This document shows positions 16,870 to 25,157 of a stretch of 64,000 nucleotides of DNA, piece by piece. The position numbers and the translations under genes are program-made. Below the pieces are notes generated by a model. The model was given only the letters and a program-made list of their open reading frames with translations. It made no database searches and was not told the DNA's origin. The first letter of the stretch is position 1; the number at the start of each line of letters is the position of its first letter. The DNA lies in contig OZ244718.1 of NCBI GenBank assembly GCA_965218945.1, positions 2,728,001-2,792,000 of the forward strand, read 5' to 3'. This DNA comes from DAOUJW01 sp965218945. GTDB lineage: Bacteria > Chloroflexota > Dehalococcoidia > Lucifugimonadales > UBA2985.

Positions 16870-17655
16870 TTATGAGTGGTCCTGGACGAACTTGCGCATG
16901 GCCTCGAAGTACTGCTCCCGACCCCGCATCAGGAGATCGTTGTGGCCCGCCATCGGGATGATCTCGATGGTCTTGTCCTCAGAGCTGACCGACTCGTAGA
17001 ACTCCACGGCCCGCTCGACGAGTATCAGGTCGTCCCGCTCTCCGTGAATGACCAGCAGAGGCAGGGTGACCGAACGCACCTTCTCTTCGTGCAGGCGCAG
17101 CATCTCGGCAATTTCAGGCGCTTCCAGAGGCAAGCCCCATCTCTCTATCGTGCGACCAATGCTCGCTGAGCCGCTCTCCATAATCAGCCCCGCGATCTCG
17201 TCCGGGAAGCGGGCCGTCACCTCCAGCGCCGAGTGGCAGCCCATTGAACGCCCCTTTACGAAGATGGGGCCGGTCATCCCCTCGGACGCCAGGAGCTGCT
17301 TGAAGTACGTGAACACCTCTGCGGCGTCTGAGGTCATTGTCGAGAAGGAGGGCATCCCGCTGCTCTGACCGTAGCCCCGGAAGTCGGCCACGAAGAAGCT
17401 CATCCCCGCCCGGTGGTAGGAGGGCACGAGGGTGTCGTACTGGCAGGCCACCTCCCCGTTGCCGTGGAAGAAGAGGATGTTCGGCGATTCCCGCTCCAGG
17501 GGGTAGAATCTGGCTGAAACGGATACGCCGGTGCCGACGGGGATGAGGTGGTCAGTCGCGCCGGCTGGGGAAGCCGACCATATCCGCTGGGGGTAGAACA
17601 TGGTCTGGCTCATCAGCGGATGGTCCAAAGGTGTGTAGTCTACAGGCTCGTACAT
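16870..17655 (-). CDS. Alpha/beta hydrolase
   Basis: A 261-aa hydrolase of the serine peptidase/esterase-like type. The oxyanion-hole region is LFFHGNGEVA, the nucleophile elbow is KGRSMGCHS (GxSxG with the central Ser), the acid lies in HGERDDLI and the His in MAGHNDLLM, so a full triad is present. There is no signal peptide, indicating a cytoplasmic enzyme. It is transcribed away from groESL, sharing a 249-bp divergent region. Substrate cannot be predicted. Confidence 0.88.
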   Translation of the reverse strand: MYEPVDYTPLDHPLMSQTMFYPQRIWSASPAGATDHLIPVGTGVSVSARFYPLERESPNILFFHGNGEVACQYDTLVPSYHRAGMSFFVADFRGYGQSSGMPSFSTMTSDAAEVFTYFKQLLASEGMTGPIFVKGRSMGCHSALEVTARFPDEIAGLIMESGSASIGRTIERWGLPLEAPEIAEMLRLHEEKVRSVTLPLLVIHGERDDLILVERAVEFYESVSSEDKTIEIIPMAGHNDLLMRGREQYFEAMRKFVQDHS

Positions 17656-17731
17656 GCTGCCTCCGGTGCTGTAGTTGACTCTAGCAGCAGGCGCGCCGGT
17701 TGTCCAGCGATGGGTGAATAGTAGTCACGTA

Positions 17732-17761
17732 TGTAGGGGCGATTCGCGAACCGCCCCTGCA
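17732..17761. repeat. Palindromic REP-like repeat, copy 1
   Basis: 30-bp near-perfect palindrome with arms gtaggggcg and cgcccctgc around a ttcgcgaa core. Same family as sites near 22011, 25004, 32057/33794 and 56009. Confidence 0.8.
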
Positions 17762-17790
17762 GTTGGTCCCAGTCTTCGCCGTGCCCGCGC

Positions 17791-17857
17791 TTGACAAGTT
17801 TTCTTGCCCTCTCATATACTACGGCAGTATTTAGCAGTCGATGCTCTCGACTGCTAA
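17791..17857 (+). promoter_or_regulatory. groESL promoter with CIRCE operator
   Basis: TTGACA (17791-17796) and TATACT (17815-17820) are separated by 18 bp. Just downstream, at 17831-17857, is the inverted repeat TTAGCAGTC-N9-GACTGCTAA, which differs from the CIRCE consensus (TTAGCACTC/GAGTGCTAA) by one compensatory pair. Binding by the HrcA repressor is therefore expected; hrcA itself is not in the window. Confidence 0.93.
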
Positions 17858-17904
17858 ATACGACGTGAAATCTGAATACAGAAGTAGAATAGGAGGGATA
17901 CAAG

Positions 17905-18198
17905 GTGGCACGGAATTTCCAACCCTTGGGTGATCGCGTAGTGGTGAGGCCCATAGAGCGAGAAGAGGTCTCCGCCGGCGGCATCGTCCTACCGGACACC
18001 GCCAAAGAGAAGCCTCAGGAGGGGGAGATCATGGCCGTTGGTAAGGGCCGGGTTGCTGACGACGGAAAGGTGATAGAGATGGAGTCCAAGGTGGGCGACA
18101 TCGTCATCTACTCCAGGTACGCCGGCAGCGAGTTCAGGGAGGAGGCGGAGGACTTTCTGGTCCTCAGGGAGAGCGACATACTGGCGAAGATTACCTAG
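17905..18198 (+). CDS. groES: Co-chaperonin GroES
   Basis: The 97-aa lid of the GroEL folding chamber. The start is GTG17905, with aggagg at 17891-17896. The usual N-terminus (FQPLGDRVVVRPIEREEVSAGGIVLPDTAKEKPQEG) with the mobile loop around residues 17-32 is present, and the protein ends in DILAKIT. It is the first gene of a bicistronic operon under the CIRCE-regulated promoter, 33 bp before groEL. Confidence 0.98.
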   Translation: MARNFQPLGDRVVVRPIEREEVSAGGIVLPDTAKEKPQEGEIMAVGKGRVADDGKVIEMESKVGDIVIYSRYAGSEFREEAEDFLVLRESDILAKIT

Positions 18199-18231
18199 TC
18201 GAAACTCATTATAACTGGGAGGTAGAGTAAA

Positions 18232-19839
18232 ATGGCAAAGCAACTATCATATTCCGAGGACGCTCGGAAGCTGCTGAAGGCGGGCGCGGACCATCTGGCA
18301 GCAACGGTCAAGGTCACGCTGGGCCCCAGGGGCCGCAACGTCATTCTGGACAAGGCGTTTGGCGCTCCCCTGGTGTGCAGCGACGGAGTGACCATCGCCA
18401 AGGAGATTTCGTTGGAGGACCCCTTCGAGAACATGGGCGCACAGCTCATCAAGGAGGCGGCCAGCAAGACCAATGACGTGGCCGGAGACGGTACCACCAC
18501 CGCTACGGTGCTGGCCCAGGCCATAATCCACGAGGGATTCAAGAACGTCACCGCCGGCGCAGACCCCATGTCCCTGAAGAGGGGCATCGATAAGGGTGTG
18601 GCCGCCGTAAGGGATGCGATTCAGAAGATGGCCATCCCAGTAGAGGGCAGGGACCAGATCGGCCAGGTGGCATCCCTCTCCGCTCACGAGAACGAGATCG
18701 GCGAGCTCATCGCCGAGGTGATGGAGAAGGTCGGGAAGGACGGCGTTATCACCGTTGAGGAGTCCCGGGGCCTTATGTACGAGAAGGAGTATGTGGAGGG
18801 GATGCAGTTCGACCGCGGCTTCATCAGCCCCTACTTCATCACCAACGCAGAAAGAATGGAGTCGGTCATTGAGGACCCCTACATTCTCATCACCGACAAG
18901 AAGGTCACCGCTGTGGCCGACATGCTGCCGGCCCTGGAGAACGCCCTGAAGGTGACCAAGAACGTTGTGGTCATCGCCGAGGACGTGGAGGGCGAGGCCC
19001 TGGCGACCCTGGTTGTCAACAAGCTCCGCGGCACCCTCAGCCCGCTGGCTGTGAAGGCCCCCGGCTTCGGCGACCGCCGCAAGTCCATGCTTGAGGACAT
19101 GGCCATCCTGACCGGCGCACAGATCATCAGCGAAGAGACCGGCCGCAGGTTCGACTCCGTTACGGCGGAGGACCTGGGACGCGCCCGCCGGGTGGTCGCC
19201 AACAAAGAGGAGACCACTATCGTCGGAGGCGCAGGCTCGGACGAGGACATACAGGGCAGGATAAACTCCATCAAGGGCCAGCTCGAAGAGTCCACTTCCG
19301 ACTACGACAGGGAGAAGCTCCAGGAGCGAATGGCCAAGCTGGCCGGCGGCGTTGCCATCGTGAAGGTGGGAGCTGCCACAGAGATCGAGCTGAAGGAGAA
19401 GAAGGCCAGGGTGGAGGACGCCCTCTCCGCCACGCGGGCTGCCGTGGAAGAGGGGATTGTCCCCGGCGGCGGAGTGGCTCTTATCAGGGCCGTTGAAGCG
19501 CTGAAGGACCTGGATATTATGGGCGACGAGGCCACGGGCGTTCGGATCCTCCAGAAGGCAATGGAGGCGCCCATCAGGCTCATCGCCGAGAACTCCGGCT
19601 TTGAAGGGTCTGTGGTTCTGAGCAGGGTGCGTGAGGGCGAGGGCGACTGGGGCTTCGATGCGGACTCGGAGGAGTACGGGCCCCTGCTGGCGAAGGGCAT
19701 TATGGACCCGGCCAAGGTGACCCGCGCGGCGGTGGAGAACGGGGCCAGCGTGGCCACCATGATCCTCACCACCGAGTCCCTGGTTACGGACATTCCTGAG
19801 AAGGCGGCGCCCCCTCCAATGCCTCCAATGGACTACTAG
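18232..19839 (+). CDS. groEL: Chaperonin GroEL
   Basis: The 535-aa ATP-dependent folding chaperonin. ATP-binding motif VAGDGTTTATVLAQ and the LGPRGRNVILDK region are intact; the apical and intermediate domains align by eye through VEEGIVPGGGVALIRA. The C-terminal tail is unusual: instead of the common GGM-rich end it closes with EKAAPPPMPPMDY, a short Pro/Met tail. Ribosome-binding site gggaggt is 10 bp upstream. A strong terminator follows, so the operon is groES-groEL only. Confidence 0.98.
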   Translation: MAKQLSYSEDARKLLKAGADHLAATVKVTLGPRGRNVILDKAFGAPLVCSDGVTIAKEISLEDPFENMGAQLIKEAASKTNDVAGDGTTTATVLAQAIIHEGFKNVTAGADPMSLKRGIDKGVAAVRDAIQKMAIPVEGRDQIGQVASLSAHENEIGELIAEVMEKVGKDGVITVEESRGLMYEKEYVEGMQFDRGFISPYFITNAERMESVIEDPYILITDKKVTAVADMLPALENALKVTKNVVVIAEDVEGEALATLVVNKLRGTLSPLAVKAPGFGDRRKSMLEDMAILTGAQIISEETGRRFDSVTAEDLGRARRVVANKEETTIVGGAGSDEDIQGRINSIKGQLEESTSDYDREKLQERMAKLAGGVAIVKVGAATEIELKEKKARVEDALSATRAAVEEGIVPGGGVALIRAVEALKDLDIMGDEATGVRILQKAMEAPIRLIAENSGFEGSVVLSRVREGEGDWGFDADSEEYGPLLAKGIMDPAKVTRAAVENGASVATMILTTESLVTDIPEKAAPPPMPPMDY

Positions 19840-19871
19840 ACTAGTCCTGGTTCCGGCATAGAGAATCGAAA

Positions 19872-19911
19872 TGGGCCGCTCCGGTTAAACTGGAGCGGCC
19901 CATTGTTTTTT
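19872..19911 (+). terminator. Intrinsic terminator of groESL
   Basis: Perfect 11-bp stem tgggccgctcc / ggagcggccca (19872-19882 and 19892-19902) followed by ttgtttttt. Confidence 0.93.
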
Positions 19912-19930
19912 CACCGCAAAGCGACGCCGT

Positions 19931-20944
19931 TCACTCTGCCGGCAGATCGCCTCTTGGGGCTTGGCTCCCTGCTGAGGACTTTCGGCTCCATTTCCGAGTC
20001 ATGTGGTACAACAGGAACACCACGCCACCGAGTATCACAATGCTCAGGTAGCTTATGGAGCGGTCCAGCAGCGCCACCGACAGGGCCTCGCTGCGAGGCA
20101 GGCTGAGAGTGAGCAGACCCAGGATACCCGGCTCCACTATGCCCAGTCCGCCGGGGGTTATGGGCACGGTGGTCAGCATGGCATTGGCCAGGGTCACGAA
20201 GAGGACCAGGGAGAAGGTAACGTCTACGGATAGGTCGAGGGCCTGTATCACGAAGAAGAGTCTTCCCACCTCCGTAAACCACACCAGAAGGCTTATTACG
20301 AACAGGACGGGAAGCTGCTTGAAGCTCTCCATTGTGCCCTGGTGAAAGCGGTCGTAGGGTTCCCTGAAGCGGTATGGAAGAAACCTGGCAATGTGCATTC
20401 CAAACTGCTTCATCGCTACCAGCATACCCAGCCCGATGAAAACCAGCAGCGCAGCCAGTCCCAGGAACAGCGCTATCCCGCCCGCATCGTCGCTACCGTA
20501 AACGGCCATTGCCGCCAGAACCAGCAGGATGAACACCATCACAACGTCCAGCACCCGCTCCGCCAGGACGGTGCCCATTGTGCGAGGGAAGCTGGCCCCC
20601 GTATCCTCCGTGAACACGTATGCCCGGTAAGCGTCCCCAAGCCGAAACCAGGTCACGGCGTTGGCGAACCAGCCCATGAACACATAGCGCCCACAGGCCA
20701 GGACGGAGGGCGAGTTGTGGGTGCCAGGCCCCAACACGTTGGCGTTGTTCATCATAATCCGCCACCTCAGTCCCCTGAGCAGAAAACCGAAGTAGTAGGA
20801 GGCAAAGGCAACCAGGTATAGAAAGACGTTGCTGGACTTGAGAATTTCCCTGGTCTCGCCCCAGTTTATGTTGAAGCGGGTCAGCAGCAGCAGCAGGAAC
20901 ATCGCGGCAATGGAGAAGGAGACGAGGGTAGGGATGGAGAGCAC
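19931..20944 (-). CDS. Flippase-like / lysylphosphatidylglycerol synthase-type transmembrane protein
   Basis: A 337-aa polytopic membrane protein of the LPG_synthase_TM / UPF0104 group, with about eight hydrophobic segments. FLLRGLRWRIMM, the WFRLGDAYRAYVF segment, the LAERVLDVVMVF helix and VPITPGGLGIVEPGILGLL are the typical landmarks. It lacks a glycosyl- or lysyl-transferase domain, so it may act as a lipid-linked precursor flippase. The first usable start is GTG20944; the frame is open back to the rsmG stop at 21038, in the same frame, so it lies downstream of rsmG on one transcript. Confidence 0.82.
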   Translation of the reverse strand: MLSIPTLVSFSIAAMFLLLLLTRFNINWGETREILKSSNVFLYLVAFASYYFGFLLRGLRWRIMMNNANVLGPGTHNSPSVLACGRYVFMGWFANAVTWFRLGDAYRAYVFTEDTGASFPRTMGTVLAERVLDVVMVFILLVLAAMAVYGSDDAGGIALFLGLAALLVFIGLGMLVAMKQFGMHIARFLPYRFREPYDRFHQGTMESFKQLPVLFVISLLVWFTEVGRLFFVIQALDLSVDVTFSLVLFVTLANAMLTTVPITPGGLGIVEPGILGLLTLSLPRSEALSVALLDRSISYLSIVILGGVVFLLYHMTRKWSRKSSAGSQAPRGDLPAE

Positions 20945-21037
20945 CCGCCGCTTCAGGGATATCGTCTTGCCGCTTTGTTCGGATGGTCCGTTCAGACCGG
21001 AGATAGCCGCACCTCCATTGGGGTGTTCAACGCAGAC

Positions 21038-21760
21038 CTACAGCGGACGCTTGGCCGGGATGCCAGGCCTCCGGGGATAGCGAGAGGGCGACGGAGCGAC
21101 TTTCCTCAGCACCACCAGCCACCGAGGACCGTCCGGCTCTACATCATCCACCGCCTCAATGCGCTCCAGTGCTCCTCCCAGAAGGGCAATGGCCCTCTCG
21201 GCGTCTCTCAGCTCGTCCTCTACGCCGGCCTTTTTCTGCGCCACGACAATGCCGCCCGGCTTGCAGAAGGGCAGCGTCAACTCTGCCAGCGCCGCCATGT
21301 TCGCCACGGCCCGGGACGCTACAACGTCGAAGCTCTCTCTCAGGCGCGCTTCGTGGGCCAGAGCCTCGGCGCGACCGACTTCAACCTCGACTCCCCCCAG
21401 TCCCAGCGCGTCCACAACGTGACGCAGGAAGGCCGCCTTCTTGCCTACGGAATCTACCAGGGTTACGTTCAGGCCGGGCCACGCTATCTTGAGGGGCAGG
21501 CCCGGAAACCCCGCTCCGCTGCCCACGTCCACCAGGCTGCCTCCGGCCAGCGCCTCATCCGGAATGACCCTCGCCACCGAGAGGGAGTCAAGGAAGTGCT
21601 TTGCTGAGACCCCGTTCGGATCGACTATGGCGGTGAGGTTAACGACCCTGTTCCACTCGACCAGCTCCTGGAAGTATCGCTGGAAGAGTGTCTCCTTTTC
21701 ATCTCCAAGGCCCAATGCCGGGAACGCAGACTCCTTCAGAAGCGCCTCCAACTGGGTCAC
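21038..21760 (-). CDS. rsmG: 16S rRNA (guanine527-N7)-methyltransferase
   Basis: A 240-aa class I methyltransferase that modifies G527 of 16S rRNA. The N-terminal FQRYFQELVEWNRVVNLTAIVDPNGVSAKHFLDSL is highly characteristic of RsmG, followed by SAM-binding motif VDVGSGAGFPGLPLKI (about residues 77-92) and DVVASRAVANMAALAEL. It precedes the flippase-like gene in the same frame with a single TAG between them. Loss of RsmG is known to give low-level streptomycin resistance in other bacteria. Confidence 0.95.
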   Translation of the reverse strand: MTQLEALLKESAFPALGLGDEKETLFQRYFQELVEWNRVVNLTAIVDPNGVSAKHFLDSLSVARVIPDEALAGGSLVDVGSGAGFPGLPLKIAWPGLNVTLVDSVGKKAAFLRHVVDALGLGGVEVEVGRAEALAHEARLRESFDVVASRAVANMAALAELTLPFCKPGGIVVAQKKAGVEDELRDAERAIALLGGALERIEAVDDVEPDGPRWLVVLRKVAPSPSRYPRRPGIPAKRPL

Positions 21761-21950
21761 GGTCCCTTCTGCTCAGCGCGCGTCATTACTGGAAATCATT
21801 ACTGGAAACCTGGGGCATTATATCACTGGGGACTGGTCGAGCCTATCCCTAAGCCCTTCCGATTGCTGTATCCAACCAGTCCTGGATTCCCGACCGGAGC
21901 CTGCCCCCGCATCAAGTGCGGGGCAGGCTCCGTACCCCGATACGTGGGCT

Positions 21951-22082
21951 GGAATGACGGTGACGTTAGTCGCACACGCTCACATGATTCGACGCCTTGT
22001 ATGACTGGGTGTAGAGGCGCTTCGCGAAGTGCCCCTACGGAAACACCGCTTAACTGCCGGCTTTGTCGCCGACGCTTCCGGG
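21951..22082 (+). repeat. 132-bp direct repeat, copy A
   Basis: Matches 24944-25075 over its whole length with only about five substitutions. Contains a palindromic REP-like core at 22011-22038. Copies A and B bracket the LRR lipoprotein gene and the IS5 element. No gene is seen in 21761-22251. Confidence 0.88.
22011..22038. repeat. Palindromic REP-like repeat, copy 2
   Basis: gtagaggcgc ttcgcgaa gtgcccctac; one mismatch pair against the perfect copy at 25004-25031. Lies inside direct repeat A. Confidence 0.8.
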
Positions 22083-22251
22083 TATTCTCAACACGTGTTG
22101 GTTATGCCAACGTCGGTTGGAATACCACTCCCATCCCGCTCATAGCCCGCGCTTGATACGGGAACGGGCAGCGCCATGCGCCATAGCCAACACGCGCCGG
22201 GAGCGCCTACCGGGCGATATGCTATCCGTCCCCGGCTGAGGGCGCGTGGCT

Positions 22252-23334
22252 TCAGCAGAAGGGCAGGTCGCCAAGGTCAAAAGAGCTGCTCAACTGGTCT
22301 TCCAGGCTGCTTGGCACGCACCCGCTCAAGTCGGTGTTGCCGAGGTTCAGATATGTCAGGTTGGAGAGGCTGCCCAGCTCCGCCGGTATCTCCCCCCTCA
22401 AGCGGTTGTCGTAGAGGTCCAGATATGTCAGGTTGGAGAGGCTGCCCAACCACGCCGGTATCTCCCCGCTCAAGCCGATGTAGCTGAGGTCCAGATATGT
22501 CAGGTTGGAGAGGCTGCCCAACCACGCCGGTATCTCCTCGCTCGAGTAGATGCCGCTGAGGACCAGCTCTCTCAGGTTGGAGAGGCTGCCCAGCTCCGCC
22601 GGTATCTCCCCGCTCAAGGCGGTGAAGCTGAGGTTCAGTGATGTCAGGTTGGAGAGGCTGCCCAGTTCCGCCGGTATCTCCCCGCTCAAGTCGGTGTTGC
22701 GGAGGTCCAGCCATGTCAGCTTGGAGAGGCTGCCCAGTTCCGCAGGTATCTCCCCGCTCAAGGCGTTGTCGCTGAGGTTCAGTGAAGTCAGGTTGGAGAG
22801 GCTGCCCAGCTCCGCAGGTATCTCCCCGCTCACCTCGTTGCTGTGGAGCAACAGCTCTTCCAGGTTGGAGAGGCTGCCCAGCTCCGCAGGTATCTCCCCG
22901 CTCAAGGCGTTGTTGCTGAGGGCCAGCTTTGTAACGCGCCCGTCGTTGTTGGTGGTGACGCCCTCCCATCCGCGGAGGGGCACGTCGCTCAGCCAGTTGT
23001 TGCTTTCATCCCAGTTCTCACCGTCCGTTGCGTTGTAGAGGGCAATCAGGGCTTCCCGGTCCGTTTTTGCGGAGGTCGGCCCAATGGTGGGCAGAGGCGG
23101 TCTGGTAGCCGCAGGTGTAGGCACAGCGGTGGCAGTGGGCGCGTCCCCTGACCCTGTCGTGGTAGGCGTCCGTGCGGGGGAGGCCGGCGTCTCCGTTGGG
23201 GTGGACGCTATCCGGTCGGTGCCTGTCACGCCGGACGGTTCGTCAGAGCCGCAGGCCGCGAGCGCTGCCGTAAGGGCCAGCGCAAGGACAAAGCTCAACA
23301 GGGTTATGTATCTTGTCGTGTGTGTACGGGTCAT
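22252..23334 (-). CDS. Leucine-rich-repeat lipoprotein
   Basis: A 360-aa surface protein. A signal peptide ends in the lipobox TAALAAC with Cys28; a Thr/Pro-rich linker (about residues 38-88) follows, then an LRR cap-like segment (DREALIALYNATDGENWDESNNWLSD) and about nine 24-residue plant-type repeats of the form LxxLxLxxNxLSGEIPAELGSLSNL from roughly residue 125 to 345. The end, LSGCVPSSLEDQL...LPFC, contains two Cys that probably cap the solenoid. The repeats are also near-identical in DNA. The likely role is protein or polysaccharide binding outside the cell. Confidence 0.9.
   Translation of the reverse strand: MTRTHTTRYITLLSFVLALALTAALAACGSDEPSGVTGTDRIASTPTETPASPARTPTTTGSGDAPTATAVPTPAATRPPLPTIGPTSAKTDREALIALYNATDGENWDESNNWLSDVPLRGWEGVTTNNDGRVTKLALSNNALSGEIPAELGSLSNLEELLLHSNEVSGEIPAELGSLSNLTSLNLSDNALSGEIPAELGSLSKLTWLDLRNTDLSGEIPAELGSLSNLTSLNLSFTALSGEIPAELGSLSNLRELVLSGIYSSEEIPAWLGSLSNLTYLDLSYIGLSGEIPAWLGSLSNLTYLDLYDNRLRGEIPAELGSLSNLTYLNLGNTDLSGCVPSSLEDQLSSSFDLGDLPFC
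22321..22930 (-). repeat. 72-bp tandem coding repeats of the LRR gene
   Basis: Period 72 bp (24 codons); each unit carries the constant string gttggagaggctgcccag (or close variant) and ccgcggtatctcc-like blocks. Divergence between units is concentrated in the solvent-exposed beta-strand positions. Confidence 0.85.
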
Positions 23335-23579
23335 TTTCTCTACCTCCAGTTTTTGTTGGAGCCATAGTCAACGGATACATGCGGGTATCATAGCGGAGTC
23401 TCTGAGGGCTTTCAAGGCTGGGACCCCTCTTGACAAGCGGCGCTGTTCGCTATTATCAACAGACCCGGGGAATACCAATTATCTGATGGATTGAACCTAA
23501 CACAACCTCTATTGGTAGTCAGTCCAGGGTATTTCGATTATAGGAATATGTCATTCTGAGCCGCAGGCGAACAATCTAA

Positions 23580-24762
23580 GGAATCTCTGAACAGGTCGTC
23601 CTGATTATGGCATACTGAATGGAAATCACGCCAATGGTAGGGAGGGCGCAATGACGGACCAGCCAACCTTTGCCGACCTGGATTACCAGCACAAGAAGCG
23701 GAAGACTCGGCGAGAGGCTTTTCTGGAGCGGATGGACGATCTGGTTCCCTGGGAGAGGTTGGAAGAGCGTATCCGGCCCTACTACCCGAAAGCGGGTAGA
23801 GGCCGACGACCCTATGATCTATCGGTGATGTTTCGGGTTCACTGTGTGCAGTTGTTTTACAATCTGAGCGACCCTGGGATGGAGGATATGCTGTACGAGG
23901 CGGAGTCGGTGCGCCGGTTTGTGGGTTTGAGGTTGACTGACCAGTTGCCTGACGAAAGTACGATACTGCACTTTCGACACCTGCTGGAGCGTCATCAGCT
24001 GAGCCAGGGGCTGTTTGAGGAGATCAACGAGCACCTGGCGTCCCAAGGTCTGCGGCTCAGGGAAGGGACCATAGTGGACGCCACCATCATAGAGGCGCCG
24101 TCCTCGACCAAGAATCGGACTGGGCAGCGGGACCCGGAGATGCGTCAGGTGAAGAAGGGGAACCAATATCACTTTGGTATGAAGTTACACATTGGAGTGG
24201 ATGCGGAAACGGGTCTGGTGCACAGCTTCACAACCACATCGGCCAATGTACATGATGTGACTCAAGCTCACCGGCTGTTGCATGGTGATGAGACTCAAGT
24301 GTGGGGTGATGCCGGGTACTTGGGGGTACAGAAGCGAGAGGAGAATCTGGAGTTGGGGGTCGAGTGGCAAGTGGCGTTGAAACCTGGGCAACGACGGAAG
24401 CTGGAACCGGGGAGCCTGGCTGCCTTGACAGAGAAAACCAAAGCGTCTATCCGTGCGAAAGTGGAACACCCCTTCCTGAACGTGAAGAAGCTATTCGATT
24501 ATGCCGAGGTACGCTACAGAGGTCTGGCCAAGAACACGGAACGCCTGGCCCTGTTGCTGGGCTTGTCCAATCTGGCCACCTCCCAACGCTACTTGGGAGG
24601 CTGACCTGGGGGACAGTGTGTCCAAGACCAGGCTAAGAGCCGGATTAAGGTGAGTACGGGCCCAAGATCACCCCCAAATGAGCCCATTTGGCGACCTCAA
24701 AACCTTGTTGGAAAACCCGACCATCCAAAAGACACCCTGTAACCCCTTGTTCAGAGGATTCC
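23580..24762 (+). mobile_element. IS5-family insertion sequence, complete
   Basis: 1183-bp element. Terminal inverted repeats read ggaatctctgaacagg at the left and, inward from the right, ggaatcctctgaacaagg, matching with two single-base gaps. It is flanked by taa (23577-23579 and 24763-24765), or ctaa if the shared C is counted, consistent with the short TA-centred target duplications of IS5 elements. One intact transposase gene inside. Flanking sequence is dispersed-repeat DNA. Confidence 0.88.
23651..24604 (+). CDS. IS5-family transposase
   Basis: A 317-aa DDE transposase that is full length. The N-terminus (FADLDYQHKKRKTRREAFLERMDDLVPW) and YNLSDPGMEDMLYEAESVRRFVGL are characteristic of the IS5 subgroup. 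Catalytic residues are expected in TIVDATIIEAP (first Asp), VWGDAGYLG (second Asp) and the Glu of the RAKVEHPFLNVKKLFDYAEVRYRGLAKN block. It fills the element between the terminal repeats. No disruption is seen, so the element may be active. Confidence 0.95.
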   Translation: MTDQPTFADLDYQHKKRKTRREAFLERMDDLVPWERLEERIRPYYPKAGRGRRPYDLSVMFRVHCVQLFYNLSDPGMEDMLYEAESVRRFVGLRLTDQLPDESTILHFRHLLERHQLSQGLFEEINEHLASQGLRLREGTIVDATIIEAPSSTKNRTGQRDPEMRQVKKGNQYHFGMKLHIGVDAETGLVHSFTTTSANVHDVTQAHRLLHGDETQVWGDAGYLGVQKREENLELGVEWQVALKPGQRRKLEPGSLAALTEKTKASIRAKVEHPFLNVKKLFDYAEVRYRGLAKNTERLALLLGLSNLATSQRYLGG

Positions 24763-24943
24763 TAAAACCCTTCAGCAAGAACTTGGTCCGAGTATTGAAG
24801 AGAAGGAATGGAGGCAAGGACTTTAGACCCTTCGCTGTCGCTCATAGCCTGCCCCCGCATCAAGTGCGGGCCAGGCTCCATACCCCGATCGGAGTCGGGG
24901 ACAGGACTTGATACGGGGGTGAGCCTGTCGAACCATATGAGCG

Positions 24944-25075
24944 GGAATGACGGTGACGTTAGTCGCACACGCTCATATGGCTCGACGCCTTGTATGACTG
25001 GGTGTAGGGGCGCTTCGCGAAGCGCCCCTACGGAAACACCGCTTAACTGCCGGCTTTGTCGCCGACGCTTCCGGG
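24944..25075 (+). repeat. 132-bp direct repeat, copy B
   Basis: Partner of 21951-22082. Preceded by the hairpin-bearing repeat ccccgcatcaagtgcggg (about 24854) and a palindrome ccccgatcggagtcgggg. No gene lies between the IS5 transposase and 25158. Confidence 0.88.
25004..25031. repeat. Palindromic REP-like repeat, copy 3
   Basis: Perfect 28-bp palindrome: arms gtaggggcgc and gcgcccctac around ttcgcgaa. Confidence 0.85.
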
Positions 25076-25157
25076 CGGTAGATACACCGCCGACGCTTTT
25101 GTGCTATAATTCACGCCGACCTTAATGTTGCGTATACGCTTTCAGGAATAGTCCAGT

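Noticed and set aside
22321..22930. Regular repeats resembling a CRISPR array
   Set aside because: The 72-bp period has no unique spacers; it is an in-frame LRR coding repeat. No cas genes or true CRISPR arrays are present.
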